This document shows, piece after piece, positions 24,056 to 33,563 of a DNA stretch of 58,245 bases. Position numbers and translations under genes: made by a program. This DNA is from Spirosoma spitsbergense DSM 19989 (lineage in GTDB: Bacteria; Bacteroidota; Bacteroidia; Cytophagales; Spirosomataceae), in NCBI RefSeq assembly GCF_000374085.1, contig NZ_KB893466.1, positions 30,714 through 88,958 of the forward strand, written 5' to 3'. Position 1 is the first letter of the stretch. Every line of letters starts with the position of its first letter. The notes beneath the pieces were generated by a model. It ran no database searches and had not been told where the DNA came from. It worked only from the letters and a program-made list of their open reading frames with translations.

Positions 24056-25750
24056 TTAAAATGATTGTAGTGCTGATCTTCTCCAGCCACCGGCTACTTT
24101 GACATAAAAGAAATTTTGATCCCAGGCAATTTGGCCGGTTTGGCCGTTTGGGTCTCCTGTGCCGGTTGGTGTATATGCCTGCTCCAGTCGGAGCTGTTGG
24201 TGGCCGGTGGCTCCGTTGATGTGTAGCCTGGAGGTTGGCCCGGTTGTTCCTATTCCCATACTTCCGTTTGCCCCCTCTATTCTAACCCGTTCGACTAACG
24301 CCCCCGCTCCATTCCAACCCCTAATAATAAAGCTATTTGTGTTAGTCGGCCCAACGTCCCAAAATCCCGCGTCAGTCTGTGACAGACGGATAAAGCCACC
24401 CCCTCCGGCAGATTGCATATTGATAAATTGAGCTAATACGCCATCTGTTGGAGAGTCTCCCACCTCAAAGCGGCAAACTGGATTTGGTCGATTGATCCCC
24501 ACTTTGCCATCTCCCTGGACTCTCATTATCTCTCTACTGGTAACAGGAGATAAACCCGCGTAAAATATGTGGCTATCTGATACGCTGTTAACTTGATAGC
24601 GTAATGTGCCACCATCCACCCCGAACCCGTAAAACTGCATATCCGTACCCGTTGCGGATCCGTAGAGTACAATTTTTCGGCTGTTAATGACTGACGGAAA
24701 ACGGAGCACCCCCGTTAAATAGGCGTTTCCCTCTACGGTGAGCCGCTCCGCTGCGTTCCCCGCTCCCAGGATAAAATCCCCGTTTCCGGTTAGCCAGGCC
24801 AGCCTCCGCTTTGCGGCTGCTGCCGTTAGTTGCCAAAAGGTAAATCCATTGCCTGCTATATTGGAGCTAATTAAAGCCAAATCGCTGGAGCCAGGTATCC
24901 AGTTTGCGGCCAGGCTTAACTGGCCAGTGCCTGGAGTTGCTAACGGATTTAACGGAAAGGAGCCATCTCCATTACCAGCGATAAAGGAGGTAAAGCGTGA
25001 ATCCAGCGCCATGAGTGGCGAATAATTGGCCATGTCCAACGAGTTAAATACCAACGTGCCAGGAGGTGCCAGTATGGTGGTAATGCTAGGGAAAACAGTG
25101 GCCTGCGCGTGTCGAATAACTTTAAAGGCTAATGCCTGAAAAGTGTTATCTGTCCGAGCGTAAATAATAGTACTATTGTCTGCCTGCTGATAGGCCACAA
25201 TACCTACGGCATAGCCAAAACCTTGTGTAGTGTATTGGTATGTAAACCCGCCCCGGTTGGCCACGTAAAGGTTAATGTGGATGTGGCTACCGCTGGCATT
25301 ATCCCAGGGTTTAGCGGTTAGTGTAATGTCCGCAAAATCATACGTGCCTCCAGTGGTGGCAGGCAGTTGACAGATAGGGTAATACCGTATATTTATGGCA
25401 TCGGCTCCGGATGTAAGGGAAAATAAACCACCGGCAGGCTGGCCGTTTATGGTATCAAACCAGGCCTCCGGCGCTTGGAGTTGCGCCCCTGTTCCGTTCT
25501 CCGTTGTTCGGCCTGCCACCACTTTGCCAATGTGGTAAATGGTATCGGCCTGGTTTCCGCTCGGTTGTCCGTCTGTCGTTCGGAGCCAGGAGTAAGTGGC
25601 TCCAGTTACGGCAGACTTTACCCAGTCAATCAGTGCGAAAATAACAGCGCGTAAGGTGGTGGCCGTGTTTCGGCGTGGTTGGCCTGGTGGTGAGTCCACC
25701 AGGTTAGAGTTAATGATGTTTTTTAAAAATGCGTCGTCTGGTGCTGCCAT
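24056..25750 (-). CDS. Probable tail fibre / receptor-binding protein
   Basis: 564 residues. A short helical N-terminus (about 1-45) is followed by a Gly/Thr/Asn-rich beta-type body. Near the C-terminus are repeats typical of bacterial and phage fibre proteins (GKVGINRPNPVCRFEVG, GSMGIGTTGPTSRLHINGAT), ending in a short domain GQIAWDQNFFYVKVAGGWRRS. This layout is usual for fibres of Bacteroidota phages and would set host range. No peptidase chaperone motif is evident at the end. Confidence 0.75.
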   Translation of the reverse strand: MAAPDDAFLKNIINSNLVDSPPGQPRRNTATTLRAVIFALIDWVKSAVTGATYSWLRTTDGQPSGNQADTIYHIGKVVAGRTTENGTGAQLQAPEAWFDTINGQPAGGLFSLTSGADAINIRYYPICQLPATTGGTYDFADITLTAKPWDNASGSHIHINLYVANRGGFTYQYTTQGFGYAVGIVAYQQADNSTIIYARTDNTFQALAFKVIRHAQATVFPSITTILAPPGTLVFNSLDMANYSPLMALDSRFTSFIAGNGDGSFPLNPLATPGTGQLSLAANWIPGSSDLALISSNIAGNGFTFWQLTAAAAKRRLAWLTGNGDFILGAGNAAERLTVEGNAYLTGVLRFPSVINSRKIVLYGSATGTDMQFYGFGVDGGTLRYQVNSVSDSHIFYAGLSPVTSREIMRVQGDGKVGINRPNPVCRFEVGDSPTDGVLAQFINMQSAGGGGFIRLSQTDAGFWDVGPTNTNSFIIRGWNGAGALVERVRIEGANGSMGIGTTGPTSRLHINGATGHQQLRLEQAYTPTGTGDPNGQTGQIAWDQNFFYVKVAGGWRRSALQSF

Positions 25751-25758
25751 TTTAGTAG

Positions 25759-26322
25759 TTAGGCGTTAAAAGAAAAATCAAAACTTAAATCAAAATCTAC
25801 ATCTGCGAAAAGTTCGGCAGAGTCGAACGTTTCAATAAACCAGGCCGGATGGCAAAAGCGGCCTTTGAGGGTTAGGCTCATGGAATTGGTGGCGTTTACT
25901 GTCCGGCTCATCTCCATCCGGAGGCCGTTCCCTGGCTCACCGGCCAGATAGGCCTGGCCGTTTCTGTCCAGCCATAAGGCCAGCCAGCGCCTGGCTCTGT
26001 TCAGGTGAATCCAATCCAGGAGCCCCGCCTGGTTTCGTGGCACCGTGGCCACCAGCTCTGGCCTGTAAACCGTTCCGGCCTGGCCAGTCTCCTGGAGCTC
26101 CTGGAAAGAGCAGCCACCCACCGGAAAAATTAACTCCGTGGCCACCGAGCCACCGGCCACGGCCAGGCCGAAACGGGAGACCGTTCCCGGTGTGGTGGCT
26201 GGCCATTCCCCCGGTGGTGAGATGGCCAGTACGGCATCCACTGGCAAGAGCTTAAGCCTGGCCACCTGGCCAGCGTTGGGCGTTTGCTGGTAGCTGCCAA
26301 AAGATTGCTCTGTTAGTACCAT
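25759..26322 (-). CDS. Hypothetical phage protein upstream of fibre gene
   Basis: About 187 residues from ATG 26322 (MVLTEQSFGSYQQ); the frame extends to 26349 without stop. Beta-rich composition with Trp-containing segments (LDWIHLNRARRWLALWLDRNGQAYLAG) and an acidic, Phe-rich C-terminus (ELFADVDFDLSFDFSF). Eight bases separate it from the fibre gene. Probably a tail-tip or fibre-connecting protein; not recognised as a family. A leader element lies 36 nt upstream. Confidence 0.65.
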   Translation of the reverse strand: MVLTEQSFGSYQQTPNAGQVARLKLLPVDAVLAISPPGEWPATTPGTVSRFGLAVAGGSVATELIFPVGGCSFQELQETGQAGTVYRPELVATVPRNQAGLLDWIHLNRARRWLALWLDRNGQAYLAGEPGNGLRMEMSRTVNATNSMSLTLKGRFCHPAWFIETFDSAELFADVDFDLSFDFSFNA

Positions 26323-26357
26323 AGTAAGCCAAAAGTAATGGCCTGGCACCCCGCTGG

Positions 26358-26364
26358 AAAGGAC
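26358..26364 (-). promoter_or_regulatory. GTCCTTT leader element (b)
   Basis: Minus strand GTCCTTTCCAG, 36 nt before the start at 26322 and just after a terminator. Confidence 0.55.
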
Positions 26365-26388
26365 GAAAGTTTTGGCCTATTAAAAAGC

Positions 26389-26423
26389 AAAAGAGGCCTC
26401 CATTTAAAATGGAGGCCTCTTTT
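26389..26423. terminator. Perfect bidirectional terminator
   Basis: AAAAGAGGCCTCCATTT and its complement, separated by 1 nt. It has a T-run on both strands and separates two minus-strand gene groups. Confidence 0.9.
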
Positions 26424-26425
26424 GC

Positions 26426-26485
26426 CCGGCCTAAATTGCACACATCCGGCCTAAATTGCACATATCCGGCCCAAACTGCACCAGG
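26426..26485. repeat. Three tandem 20-bp repeats
   Basis: Units start CCGGCCTAAATTGCACACAT (26426), CCGGCCTAAATTGCACATAT (26446) and CCGGCCCAAACTGCACCAGG (26466). Exactly 20-bp spacing puts the same face of the helix on one side, as in iterons or multi-site operators. It lies in a short intergenic stretch before the terminator and leader (b). Confidence 0.8.
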
Positions 26486-26518
26486 CCGGACTTTTTAACG
26501 CAAACTTTTTATTTATTC

Positions 26519-26992
26519 TTAGGAGGCCATTACCAGCTCTCTGTTTGACTTATCCACCCGCTCCAGGTAATCCCGGTATATTTTCCGCACCGTATCAAAA
26601 TCAATGTCCACATCTGGCTCTATGCCGTACCTGGCCAGAAAGTTCCGGATAAACTTGGAGTAGTCTCCACCACATAGCTCATGGAGCGCCCTCACCTCAC
26701 AAATTAACGAGCGCCTAAACTGCTCATCCAATGATTTAACCAGGCTGGCCAGTTTCTCCGGTGGTACTTCGTGTGTCCGTTCCCGGCAGCTATACCAGAT
26801 AACTAACTTTGTGCCGGATAGATCCGGCCTCGGCATAACAAACGGTATAGGCCTGGCCACCGATGAAATATAAGAGCCAATAAAGGAGCGGCCACCCACG
26901 TACAAAGCGCCATCCACTAACTGGCCAAATTCGGCATTTAAGAGGTATCTTTTTAGATAACGTGGAACGGATAACGTGATTTTTTTACGCAT
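26519..26992 (-). CDS. Hypothetical phage protein
   Basis: 157 residues, basic N-terminus (MRKKITLSVPRYLKRYL) and helical C-terminus ending FDTVRKIYRDYLERVDKSNR. No membrane segment or recognised domain. Located downstream of the tape-measure gene, separated from the fibre group by repeats and a terminator. The terminal region could be DNA-binding, but there is no definite signature. Confidence 0.6.
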   Translation of the reverse strand: MRKKITLSVPRYLKRYLLNAEFGQLVDGALYVGGRSFIGSYISSVARPIPFVMPRPDLSGTKLVIWYSCRERTHEVPPEKLASLVKSLDEQFRRSLICEVRALHELCGGDYSKFIRNFLARYGIEPDVDIDFDTVRKIYRDYLERVDKSNRELVMAS

Positions 26993-27088
26993 TTACTAGA
27001 GGTTGGTTTTTTCATAGATCAAGTGGCTAACGGTCATTAAAAGTAACCACTAGCCACTTAATTTACAAGAGCTCAAAAGCCTGGTTTA

Positions 27089-30000
27089 TTATTTACCACC
27101 AAAGGAGGAAATAGCCCCTATTAACGCATCTAACCGGCCAGCCTGGTTAGTTCCCCAAATTGCGCCCTGGACTCCATCCACGGCCCCGCGTACCTGGTAA
27201 ACAGCGCCCTCCACCGCGTTAACGGATCCTTTCAAACTGCCCACCTGGCCAGCCATGTTATCCAGGCCGCTCTTAGTCGAATAGGCCAAACTATCCAGCG
27301 CCTGGCTGTTTGCGCGTCGGAGCGTATCCAGGGAGGTGGCCACGTTGCTGGCTAAATCGTTCATGGCTTTTTGTAGGTGTACGTCCGTGGTCTCGGTGGC
27401 GCTCACAATAGCGGCCAGGAGTTTGAGCTGTTGTTTGCCAGTCTCCACCGCTGCCGCTTGTGCCTGGTTGGCCTGGTCGGCTCCACCGAGTGCCTCCGGA
27501 TCCTCGTTTAATACCACTCCACCATCCTGGTAGGCCTGCCGCTTTCCAGGTATGCCTCCATACAAAAAGAGCGGTTTGCTCCACTGGCCACCGTTCAAAA
27601 TACCACCATCCATAAAGGCTGGCCCCCGGTCGTTCAAACTTACCGGCCTGCTCCGCTGGCCTGGTGTCCTGGCATTCTTAAACATCTGCCGAATGAGCGG
27701 CATATTTGCCCTGGTCTGTTCCCGGCTTATTATGGCCTCATCTCCCTCCATCTCACCGCGTTCTCTGCCGGTGGCTCTGTCGACAATGGCCAGGCCTCCG
27801 GAGCCGTAGGTGGAGCCGTGCCGCCCTCCCTCCGGAATAAATCCACCGTGGGCAAAGGTTGGCATAGGCTGGCTTTTGATCTTAGCCACCTGGATGCCCG
27901 TCATTATGGCGCTGGATGCCGCAAACACTAGGTTTACCGGCCAGAACCCACTGGCCAGCGCTTTAAGGGTGGCCAGCGCTCCGGTAATGATGGCCGTGGC
28001 TATATCGGCCTTTTGCTGTGCTTTCCAGGCTTTTTGTTTAGCGTCGGCCTCTAATGCTTTGGCGCGTTTATCCTCTGCCTCTATCGCTGCCTCCAGATCC
28101 TTTTTATTTTGGATCCTGGTGGCTTTTTCCTGCTCCAGCAATTTGAGCTTCTTAGCTTTCTCATCCTCTGCCGTTTTAACCTTTTCCGCTGCCTCATCTT
28201 TGGCGCTCTGGATTAGCTCTTTGGCTCGGTCTTTATCGGCAGTTTCCAGCTCCTTTATGAGCTTTATTTTCTTGTCGGCATCATCTTTGGCGTTTTTGGT
28301 TTTAGCCTCATACTCATCTTTTGAGAGCTTGGTTTTGGTCTCAAAATCGGTGTTAGCCTGCTTAATCTCCAGCTCGGCCCTAGCTTTAGATTCTTCCACC
28401 ATTTTTTTACGGGTGGCAGAGTCTAAATCTGTCCGCTTTTGGATGCTGGCCATTTCGGCATCCCTGGTGGCCTCGGCAGCGTCAATTTTTTGCTGCTTCT
28501 CATCTTTGGCCAAATCCACGGCATCATCATGCACCGCCTTTGCTGCCGCCTGCTTTTCCTCCTGCTCCTGCTTCGTTCGGGAAATTTCGGCCTCCATATC
28601 GGCCTTACTCTGGCTGTTACTCATATCGGAGTACAGTTTTTCCAGGCTGCTAATTTTGGCCGTTTCGGTCTGCTTAATATTTTTAATATTATCGCTGGCC
28701 TCTGATTTAACGGTTTTAATGGCCTCCGTGGCCTGGTCAATGGCCAGCTTTTCCGTGGCCACCTGGTCGTTAAGGAGCGCCACTTTCTCATCCCGTTCTC
28801 GTTTGGCCTCCGCTATCTCCTTATCCGCTCGTTTCTGTGCCAGGTCGGCCAGGAATTGAGCGGCCTGGCTGGCCATCTGGCCAATGGCTGCATATTTGGC
28901 CGTATTTTCCTCCAGTCGTTTCTGCCAGGCCTGTTGTTCTCCTTTTACAATATTGTTCGCGTGTTCTACGAATGCCATTAAATCCCCTTTGAGCAGTGCC
29001 GTAAATGCGTTACTGGTCTCCGTCCAGATGGCATTTTTTTTGGCCTTAAGCTCCTGCTCAATTTTGGCCACCTCTGCCGCATTTTTGGCGCTGGCCAGTT
29101 CCCGCTCGTTCCGGTAGCGGTTTTCTATGGCCGTAATGGCCACCGCTAACTGGTCTTTATCGGTAATTTCCCTGGTAGCTTTGGCTTTTTCGGCTGCTTC
29201 TTCGGCATCCAGTTTTTGGCTGGTGGCAGTGAGTTGGATGGTGAGCCGCTCCTGGTGGATTGCTGCCAGCTTGGTGGCATTACCTTTGGCCTGGAGCTCC
29301 TTTAAATCCAGCATGGCGTTTTCTGCCAGCCTCTCCTGCTCCAGTATGGCCTTAGTGGTTTCCAGTCGTTTCTTTTCCTCATCCTCCGATTTTTTGCGTT
29401 TCTTTTCCGCAAACTCACCGGCCACTCTGGCCACATCTTCCTCCAGTTTTAAATCCAGTGCGGCAATCTGCTGGTTTTTAATTTGCTCATCCTGGAGCCC
29501 CCTCATTATGGCCTCTGCCTCTGCATCTCGTTTGGATCCGAGTTTTGCCAGTTCCCGCTGGAGCTCATCTTTAATGCCAGCTATGTGAGCCTCTGCCTCA
29601 ATTTTGGCCAGATCCTCCAGCGCTTTTTTATTGGCATTTTCCCGCTCCTTAAGCATTTTCTCATGCTCTTTCTGTTCCTCTTTTCTGGCCTTTTCTGCCT
29701 CCTTTGCCTGTGCCTCCAGTGCCTTTTTTTGCTCATCGGTTAGCCCTTTGCCATGAGCTGCTCCCTGTGCTTTACCGGCAAATTCGGCCTTTACCACGTT
29801 GGCCGGATCTGACCAAATGGCCACCACGGCAGCGGCCCCCGCTTTAATATTGGTCTTTACCTCTGCCACCACTTTCTCACCGGCTGCTTTGGTTTGATCC
29901 CAGGCTTTACCAGCGGCCTCAAAGTTTCCGGTTAAAAACAGTCCGATGGCCACCCCTAGATTTTTCATTACTCCAGCGGATCCCACGGCGAAATCTGCCA

Positions 30001-31159
30001 GCGTACTCCAATAAGTAACCACCGATGTAATGAGCGTGGCTATCACTTTAACCAGTCCGGATATGACAGTAATCCCCATACTCATGGTGGAAAGGATGGC
30101 CAAAAAAACCGGCTTTAGTTGGGTGCCTATCTCAGTTTTTAGTGAGTCGAAACTATCCCCCAGGTTTGAGGCTTTACCGTCTAACGTTTGCATCATTTCG
30201 GCATTCTGGCCAGCCACTCCTTTCATTTCGCCAAACTTTATAATGGCTCCCTGGATGGCCTCCGGCGTATTCTTTACCGTCTGGTTTAATCCCTTAAAGG
30301 AAAGCGTAACCTCATCCCCCGATTTTTTGGCCGAAATACCAAACTCCTTTAAACGCTCATTCTCTCCGGTCTGTGCATCCAGAGCGGCCTCTACCAGTTG
30401 GTCAAATGTTTTGCCCTGGCTGGCTGCTAGGTCGGTGAGCGCCACCATTTCCTTTTGGCTCGGTCGCATCCCACGGTTAACCATTTTTACATAGCCCTCC
30501 GTAAGCTCATCCACCGAGTAGGCCGTTTCAGATCCTAATTTTTTGAGCGCTGCCATAGAGCTCTGTGCCTCTTTCTGGCTCCCTAGCGCGGTCTCTAAAA
30601 CTTTACCGTACTTCTCAAATTTTGCCGTGGTCTCAAAAATGCTTTTCCCGATGTCGATAATAAAGCCAATAACCTGGAGCGCCATAAACGCCTGGAATGC
30701 TTTGGCCATCACACCTACGCCACCGCTCACTTTGCTCCAGAGGCCTGGCTGGCCTAAATCCTCACCGCCTTTTTTGATCTTATCCACCTCATCCTTTACG
30801 CCCTTAAATTGTTTCTCTGCCTCACCGAGTCGTTTGGAGGCCGTAATAAATTCCTCCGTGCCTGGCTTAAGTTGTTTTAAATCCCTGGTGAGCTGCTTTA
30901 CCAGGCTATCCAGTTGGCCGTATGTCAGGGTAGTAAGATCAACCTCCTTTTTTAAGGCCGTGGTGGCCGTTTGAACGTCTTTTAATTCGCTCTTATACTT
31001 CTGCCAGTTTTCCCCTCCTTTGCCGCCCTCCTTTTCAATGTCATTAATAGTTTTTTTGAGCTCTTTGGCTTTGGTGTTAAGCTCATCGATGCTTTTACTC
31101 ACATCGCCATTATTGAGCTTTAGAGTGAGTGTAGCTACCTCGTTTAGATTCATTGCCAT
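27089..31159 (-). CDS. Tail tape measure protein
   Basis: 1356 residues, the largest gene here. The N-terminal ~110 residues (LTLKLNNGDVSKSIDELN ...) match the typical tape-measure start. Hydrophobic segments lie around 350-385 and 1080-1110, with a very long Lys/Glu/Ala-rich coiled coil from about 470 to 1070, and a Gly-rich C-terminus containing GGFIPEGGRHGSTYGSGGLA, a segment frequent in tape measures. It sets tail length during assembly, and at this size a long non-contractile tail is expected (inference). It shares a 1-bp overlap with the upstream gene. Confidence 0.92.
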   Translation of the reverse strand: MAMNLNEVATLTLKLNNGDVSKSIDELNTKAKELKKTINDIEKEGGKGGENWQKYKSELKDVQTATTALKKEVDLTTLTYGQLDSLVKQLTRDLKQLKPGTEEFITASKRLGEAEKQFKGVKDEVDKIKKGGEDLGQPGLWSKVSGGVGVMAKAFQAFMALQVIGFIIDIGKSIFETTAKFEKYGKVLETALGSQKEAQSSMAALKKLGSETAYSVDELTEGYVKMVNRGMRPSQKEMVALTDLAASQGKTFDQLVEAALDAQTGENERLKEFGISAKKSGDEVTLSFKGLNQTVKNTPEAIQGAIIKFGEMKGVAGQNAEMMQTLDGKASNLGDSFDSLKTEIGTQLKPVFLAILSTMSMGITVISGLVKVIATLITSVVTYWSTLADFAVGSAGVMKNLGVAIGLFLTGNFEAAGKAWDQTKAAGEKVVAEVKTNIKAGAAAVVAIWSDPANVVKAEFAGKAQGAAHGKGLTDEQKKALEAQAKEAEKARKEEQKEHEKMLKERENANKKALEDLAKIEAEAHIAGIKDELQRELAKLGSKRDAEAEAIMRGLQDEQIKNQQIAALDLKLEEDVARVAGEFAEKKRKKSEDEEKKRLETTKAILEQERLAENAMLDLKELQAKGNATKLAAIHQERLTIQLTATSQKLDAEEAAEKAKATREITDKDQLAVAITAIENRYRNERELASAKNAAEVAKIEQELKAKKNAIWTETSNAFTALLKGDLMAFVEHANNIVKGEQQAWQKRLEENTAKYAAIGQMASQAAQFLADLAQKRADKEIAEAKRERDEKVALLNDQVATEKLAIDQATEAIKTVKSEASDNIKNIKQTETAKISSLEKLYSDMSNSQSKADMEAEISRTKQEQEEKQAAAKAVHDDAVDLAKDEKQQKIDAAEATRDAEMASIQKRTDLDSATRKKMVEESKARAELEIKQANTDFETKTKLSKDEYEAKTKNAKDDADKKIKLIKELETADKDRAKELIQSAKDEAAEKVKTAEDEKAKKLKLLEQEKATRIQNKKDLEAAIEAEDKRAKALEADAKQKAWKAQQKADIATAIITGALATLKALASGFWPVNLVFAASSAIMTGIQVAKIKSQPMPTFAHGGFIPEGGRHGSTYGSGGLAIVDRATGRERGEMEGDEAIISREQTRANMPLIRQMFKNARTPGQRSRPVSLNDRGPAFMDGGILNGGQWSKPLFLYGGIPGKRQAYQDGGVVLNEDPEALGGADQANQAQAAAVETGKQQLKLLAAIVSATETTDVHLQKAMNDLASNVATSLDTLRRANSQALDSLAYSTKSGLDNMAGQVGSLKGSVNAVEGAVYQVRGAVDGVQGAIWGTNQAGRLDALIGAISSFGGK

Positions 31160-31722
31160 TAGTCGGAGAATGCCACTTTAAAGGCCCGGCTGGCCGTTAA
31201 GTTGCAGGCCGTGGCCAAATCTTTAAACAGGTAGGGGAGTACATCTTTAAGCAACGGATCCGAGTAAATGCCCCGGTAGCCACGTTTTACGTTTGGCTTT
31301 CTCTGGAGACTCATTTTATAGGCCCATGCAATACGTTGTATGGCCTGCGCTTCCGTGCGTGGAAAGACTCCGGTAGGGTAGCCAGGCACATAGGCAAAGT
31401 GGCCAATTCCCACCTTTTCCACGTAATTCTCCAGCGCCAAAAGTGGTGGTGTTCGGCTGTAATTGAGCTGCTGTAAATCTTTGATCCGGCCATAACTGGC
31501 CATTTGCAACTTAGCGGAAACATAGCCCTCTCCAATAGTGGCCGCTTCGTGTCGAAACGAGTTTAACAGCTCTCCGGAGAGCACCAGGCCAGCGGCCTGG
31601 ACTCTGGCCACAAAAGCCCGCTCTGCCTGTATAATGTATTGATCTAGGATTTTAGCCACATCCCGGTTAGTGGTGAGCCATTCGGCCCTGGCATCCCCTC
31701 GGATGCCGTTTGTTTCTGCCAT
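31159..31722 (-). CDS. Hypothetical phage tail protein upstream of tape measure
   Basis: 187 residues, helical (VAKILDQYIIQAERAFVARVQAAG, LLNSFRHEA) with a Tyr-rich middle. It overlaps the tape-measure start by 1 base, which usually marks tail-assembly chaperone or tail-completion genes. It shows no frameshift signal I can identify. Functional guess: tail completion or assembly protein. A leader element lies 55 nt upstream, after cassette 1. Confidence 0.65.
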   Translation of the reverse strand: MAETNGIRGDARAEWLTTNRDVAKILDQYIIQAERAFVARVQAAGLVLSGELLNSFRHEAATIGEGYVSAKLQMASYGRIKDLQQLNYSRTPPLLALENYVEKVGIGHFAYVPGYPTGVFPRTEAQAIQRIAWAYKMSLQRKPNVKRGYRGIYSDPLLKDVLPYLFKDLATACNLTASRAFKVAFSD

Positions 31723-31776
31723 TAGTTGCTAGATTTATTGTTTGGCTGGCAAGCTAAACCACCAGGCAGGAGCTCA

Positions 31777-31783
31777 AAAGGAC
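31777..31783 (-). promoter_or_regulatory. GTCCTTT leader element (c)
   Basis: Minus strand TTTTTTGCGTCCTTTTGAG, 55 nt before the start at 31722. It lies between a weak hairpin (31785-31812) and the tail genes, and marks the downstream edge of cargo cassette 1. Confidence 0.55.
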
Positions 31784-31946
31784 GCAAAAAAGCCACGGCT
31801 GGCTGGCTGTGGTGCGTAGCATTAGCTATGAATAAAAAAAACTTATTGTTACATTTAACACGAGTAATGATGTAGTTGAGTTTTGCAAATCAGTCTCACG
31901 AAAGAGAGATATTGCTTATCAATTCTAATTAAATAAATCAACTCTA

Positions 31947-33410
31947 ATGTGCCCTAACCTTAAAAATAATAATAAAATAATGGCGTTTGAACCAGTAATA
32001 CCTTTCAAATCAAGTTTTGAATTTATTGAAAACTTTGAGTTACCTAAAGTTGGAATGATTAGAAGTGATAAATTCGGAATTCAAGAAACTGAAACTGAAA
32101 TTTTTACATCTAAAAATCGTTTTGATTTTAACTTTCGAATAAAATCAAAATCTTTTCAAGAGAATATAGATAAAAATATAGCAATTAAAAATATTGATCT
32201 TGTATATAATGATACAAGTTTAGTTTTAGATGAATTATTTATATCAAAAGAAGATTTTAGTTTTGATGGTAATCATTCATATGCCGGACATATATCAAGA
32301 TTTTGGCCTAAGGATTTTAAAAAAAGTTCATCTTATTATTTTAAAATTATTATACCGTTACAAAAGAAAATAGATTATCATAATAAATTAGACTATAGAA
32401 TAAAATATGGAATAATAGTTGATATTGGTAAAAGATTGTTTCGTGTTAAATTGTCCTCATTTAAGCAGCCTGACGGAAATGAAAAATATTTCTTTACCCT
32501 TGAGTCTAACGAAAAAGGAACACTTGATTTTGTTGCTAAGCACACCTTTTCAATATTGATTGCCATTGGTTATATAACAGGGGAATTTATTGGCGGTAAG
32601 TGTTATTATTTTGTCTATAAAAGTAAAACAAATACAACGCATAATTTTTTTTGTTTCTCAGAATTAAGAGCTTCGATGACTTCAAGTTATGTGCCTGTAT
32701 TTTCTAATCCCTATGCTTACGAGTACTACCGTCTCCCAAAGAATAGAGCATTAGCTGATAAAGTAGCTAAAACCTTGAGGCCTCTCAGTTCAAATGAATT
32801 TAGTAAACTTTGTGAAGAAATTAATTCATCTACAGATTTTGCATCTATTTTGATGGCAGTAATAGAATCAAGTACAGCCAGCTTATTGCCTATGGCTGGT
32901 GGTTATGCGATTGCCTTGGAGGCATTGTCAGATTTGATTTTAAAAGAAGTATTACAAGAAAACTTAGCTCCGATTAAAGATAAAAAACTAGCTAGTTTGT
33001 TATTGTTGGAATTGAAGGCAACTCTAAGTAGAGTTTGTCCAGATTTAGATAGTGACTCTCGGACCCCCATCATTAAGAAAATTGATAATATAAATCAAAA
33101 AACAAACATGGATAACTTGAAAGCTCCTTTTGAACTTTTAGGTATTGCATTGTCAAAATCAGATTTGCATATAATTAAAACTAGAAATGATTTATTACAT
33201 GGTAGAATTCCAGTTATAGACAAGATAAGCGCGAAAAATATTCAAGAAGAAAATAAGATTTTATTTTACACATCAGTTAGTCTCTATGTATTAATTAATT
33301 GTTTGGTATTAAAACGTATTGGGTACAATAACAAAATAGTTAATTACCCTAAAATTTATCAAAATTACACTAAGATTAAACTTAAAGGAAAACACTTTAG
33401 GCAGATATGA
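31947..33410 (+). CDS. Cargo cassette 1: HEPN-domain protein, candidate abortive-infection RNase
   Basis: 487 residues, strongly AT-rich coding and on the strand opposite to the phage genes. The N-terminal ~250 residues are beta-rich and unrecognised. The C-terminal ~170 are helical and contain IIKTRNDLLHGRI, i.e. an R-x4-H HEPN ribonuclease motif (R413, N414, H418). The layout (N-terminal beta-rich sensor, C-terminal HEPN) resembles ApeA-type anti-phage proteins. I infer an RNase that acts on host or phage RNA upon infection. M12 (31980) is an alternative start. The companion RES gene follows. Confidence 0.7.
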   Translation: MCPNLKNNNKIMAFEPVIPFKSSFEFIENFELPKVGMIRSDKFGIQETETEIFTSKNRFDFNFRIKSKSFQENIDKNIAIKNIDLVYNDTSLVLDELFISKEDFSFDGNHSYAGHISRFWPKDFKKSSSYYFKIIIPLQKKIDYHNKLDYRIKYGIIVDIGKRLFRVKLSSFKQPDGNEKYFFTLESNEKGTLDFVAKHTFSILIAIGYITGEFIGGKCYYFVYKSKTNTTHNFFCFSELRASMTSSYVPVFSNPYAYEYYRLPKNRALADKVAKTLRPLSSNEFSKLCEEINSSTDFASILMAVIESSTASLLPMAGGYAIALEALSDLILKEVLQENLAPIKDKKLASLLLLELKATLSRVCPDLDSDSRTPIIKKIDNINQKTNMDNLKAPFELLGIALSKSDLHIIKTRNDLLHGRIPVIDKISAKNIQEENKILFYTSVSLYVLINCLVLKRIGYNNKIVNYPKIYQNYTKIKLKGKHFRQI

Positions 33411-33563
33411 TTTAGATGAACCATATTTAAATTTCTTAAATAAGCCTTTAGGTTTCTATGCATCCAACTTTAATAATTAAAAGTGATTCTGATTTGTTTA
33501 ATGTTAAAAATTTTTTAACCTATTAATGTGGAAATTTTCACTAGTAATTATATATACAATATA

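Noticed and set aside
26426-26485. Possible CRISPR array
   Set aside because: The three 20-bp units are directly adjacent, with no spacers and no cas genes; it is a simple tandem repeat. No CRISPR array was seen anywhere in the window.
27810-28859. 349-codon plus-strand open frame
   Set aside because: It lies antisense to the tape-measure coiled coil; the Ser/Ala/Leu-rich translation is the shadow of Lys/Glu/Ala codons on the other strand. The same holds for the frames at 29127-29588, 30030-30494 and 30543-30974.
27089-31159. Contractile-tail (myovirus) assignment
   Set aside because: No sheath, tube-sheath pair or baseplate spike genes were seen; the layout fits a non-contractile tail.
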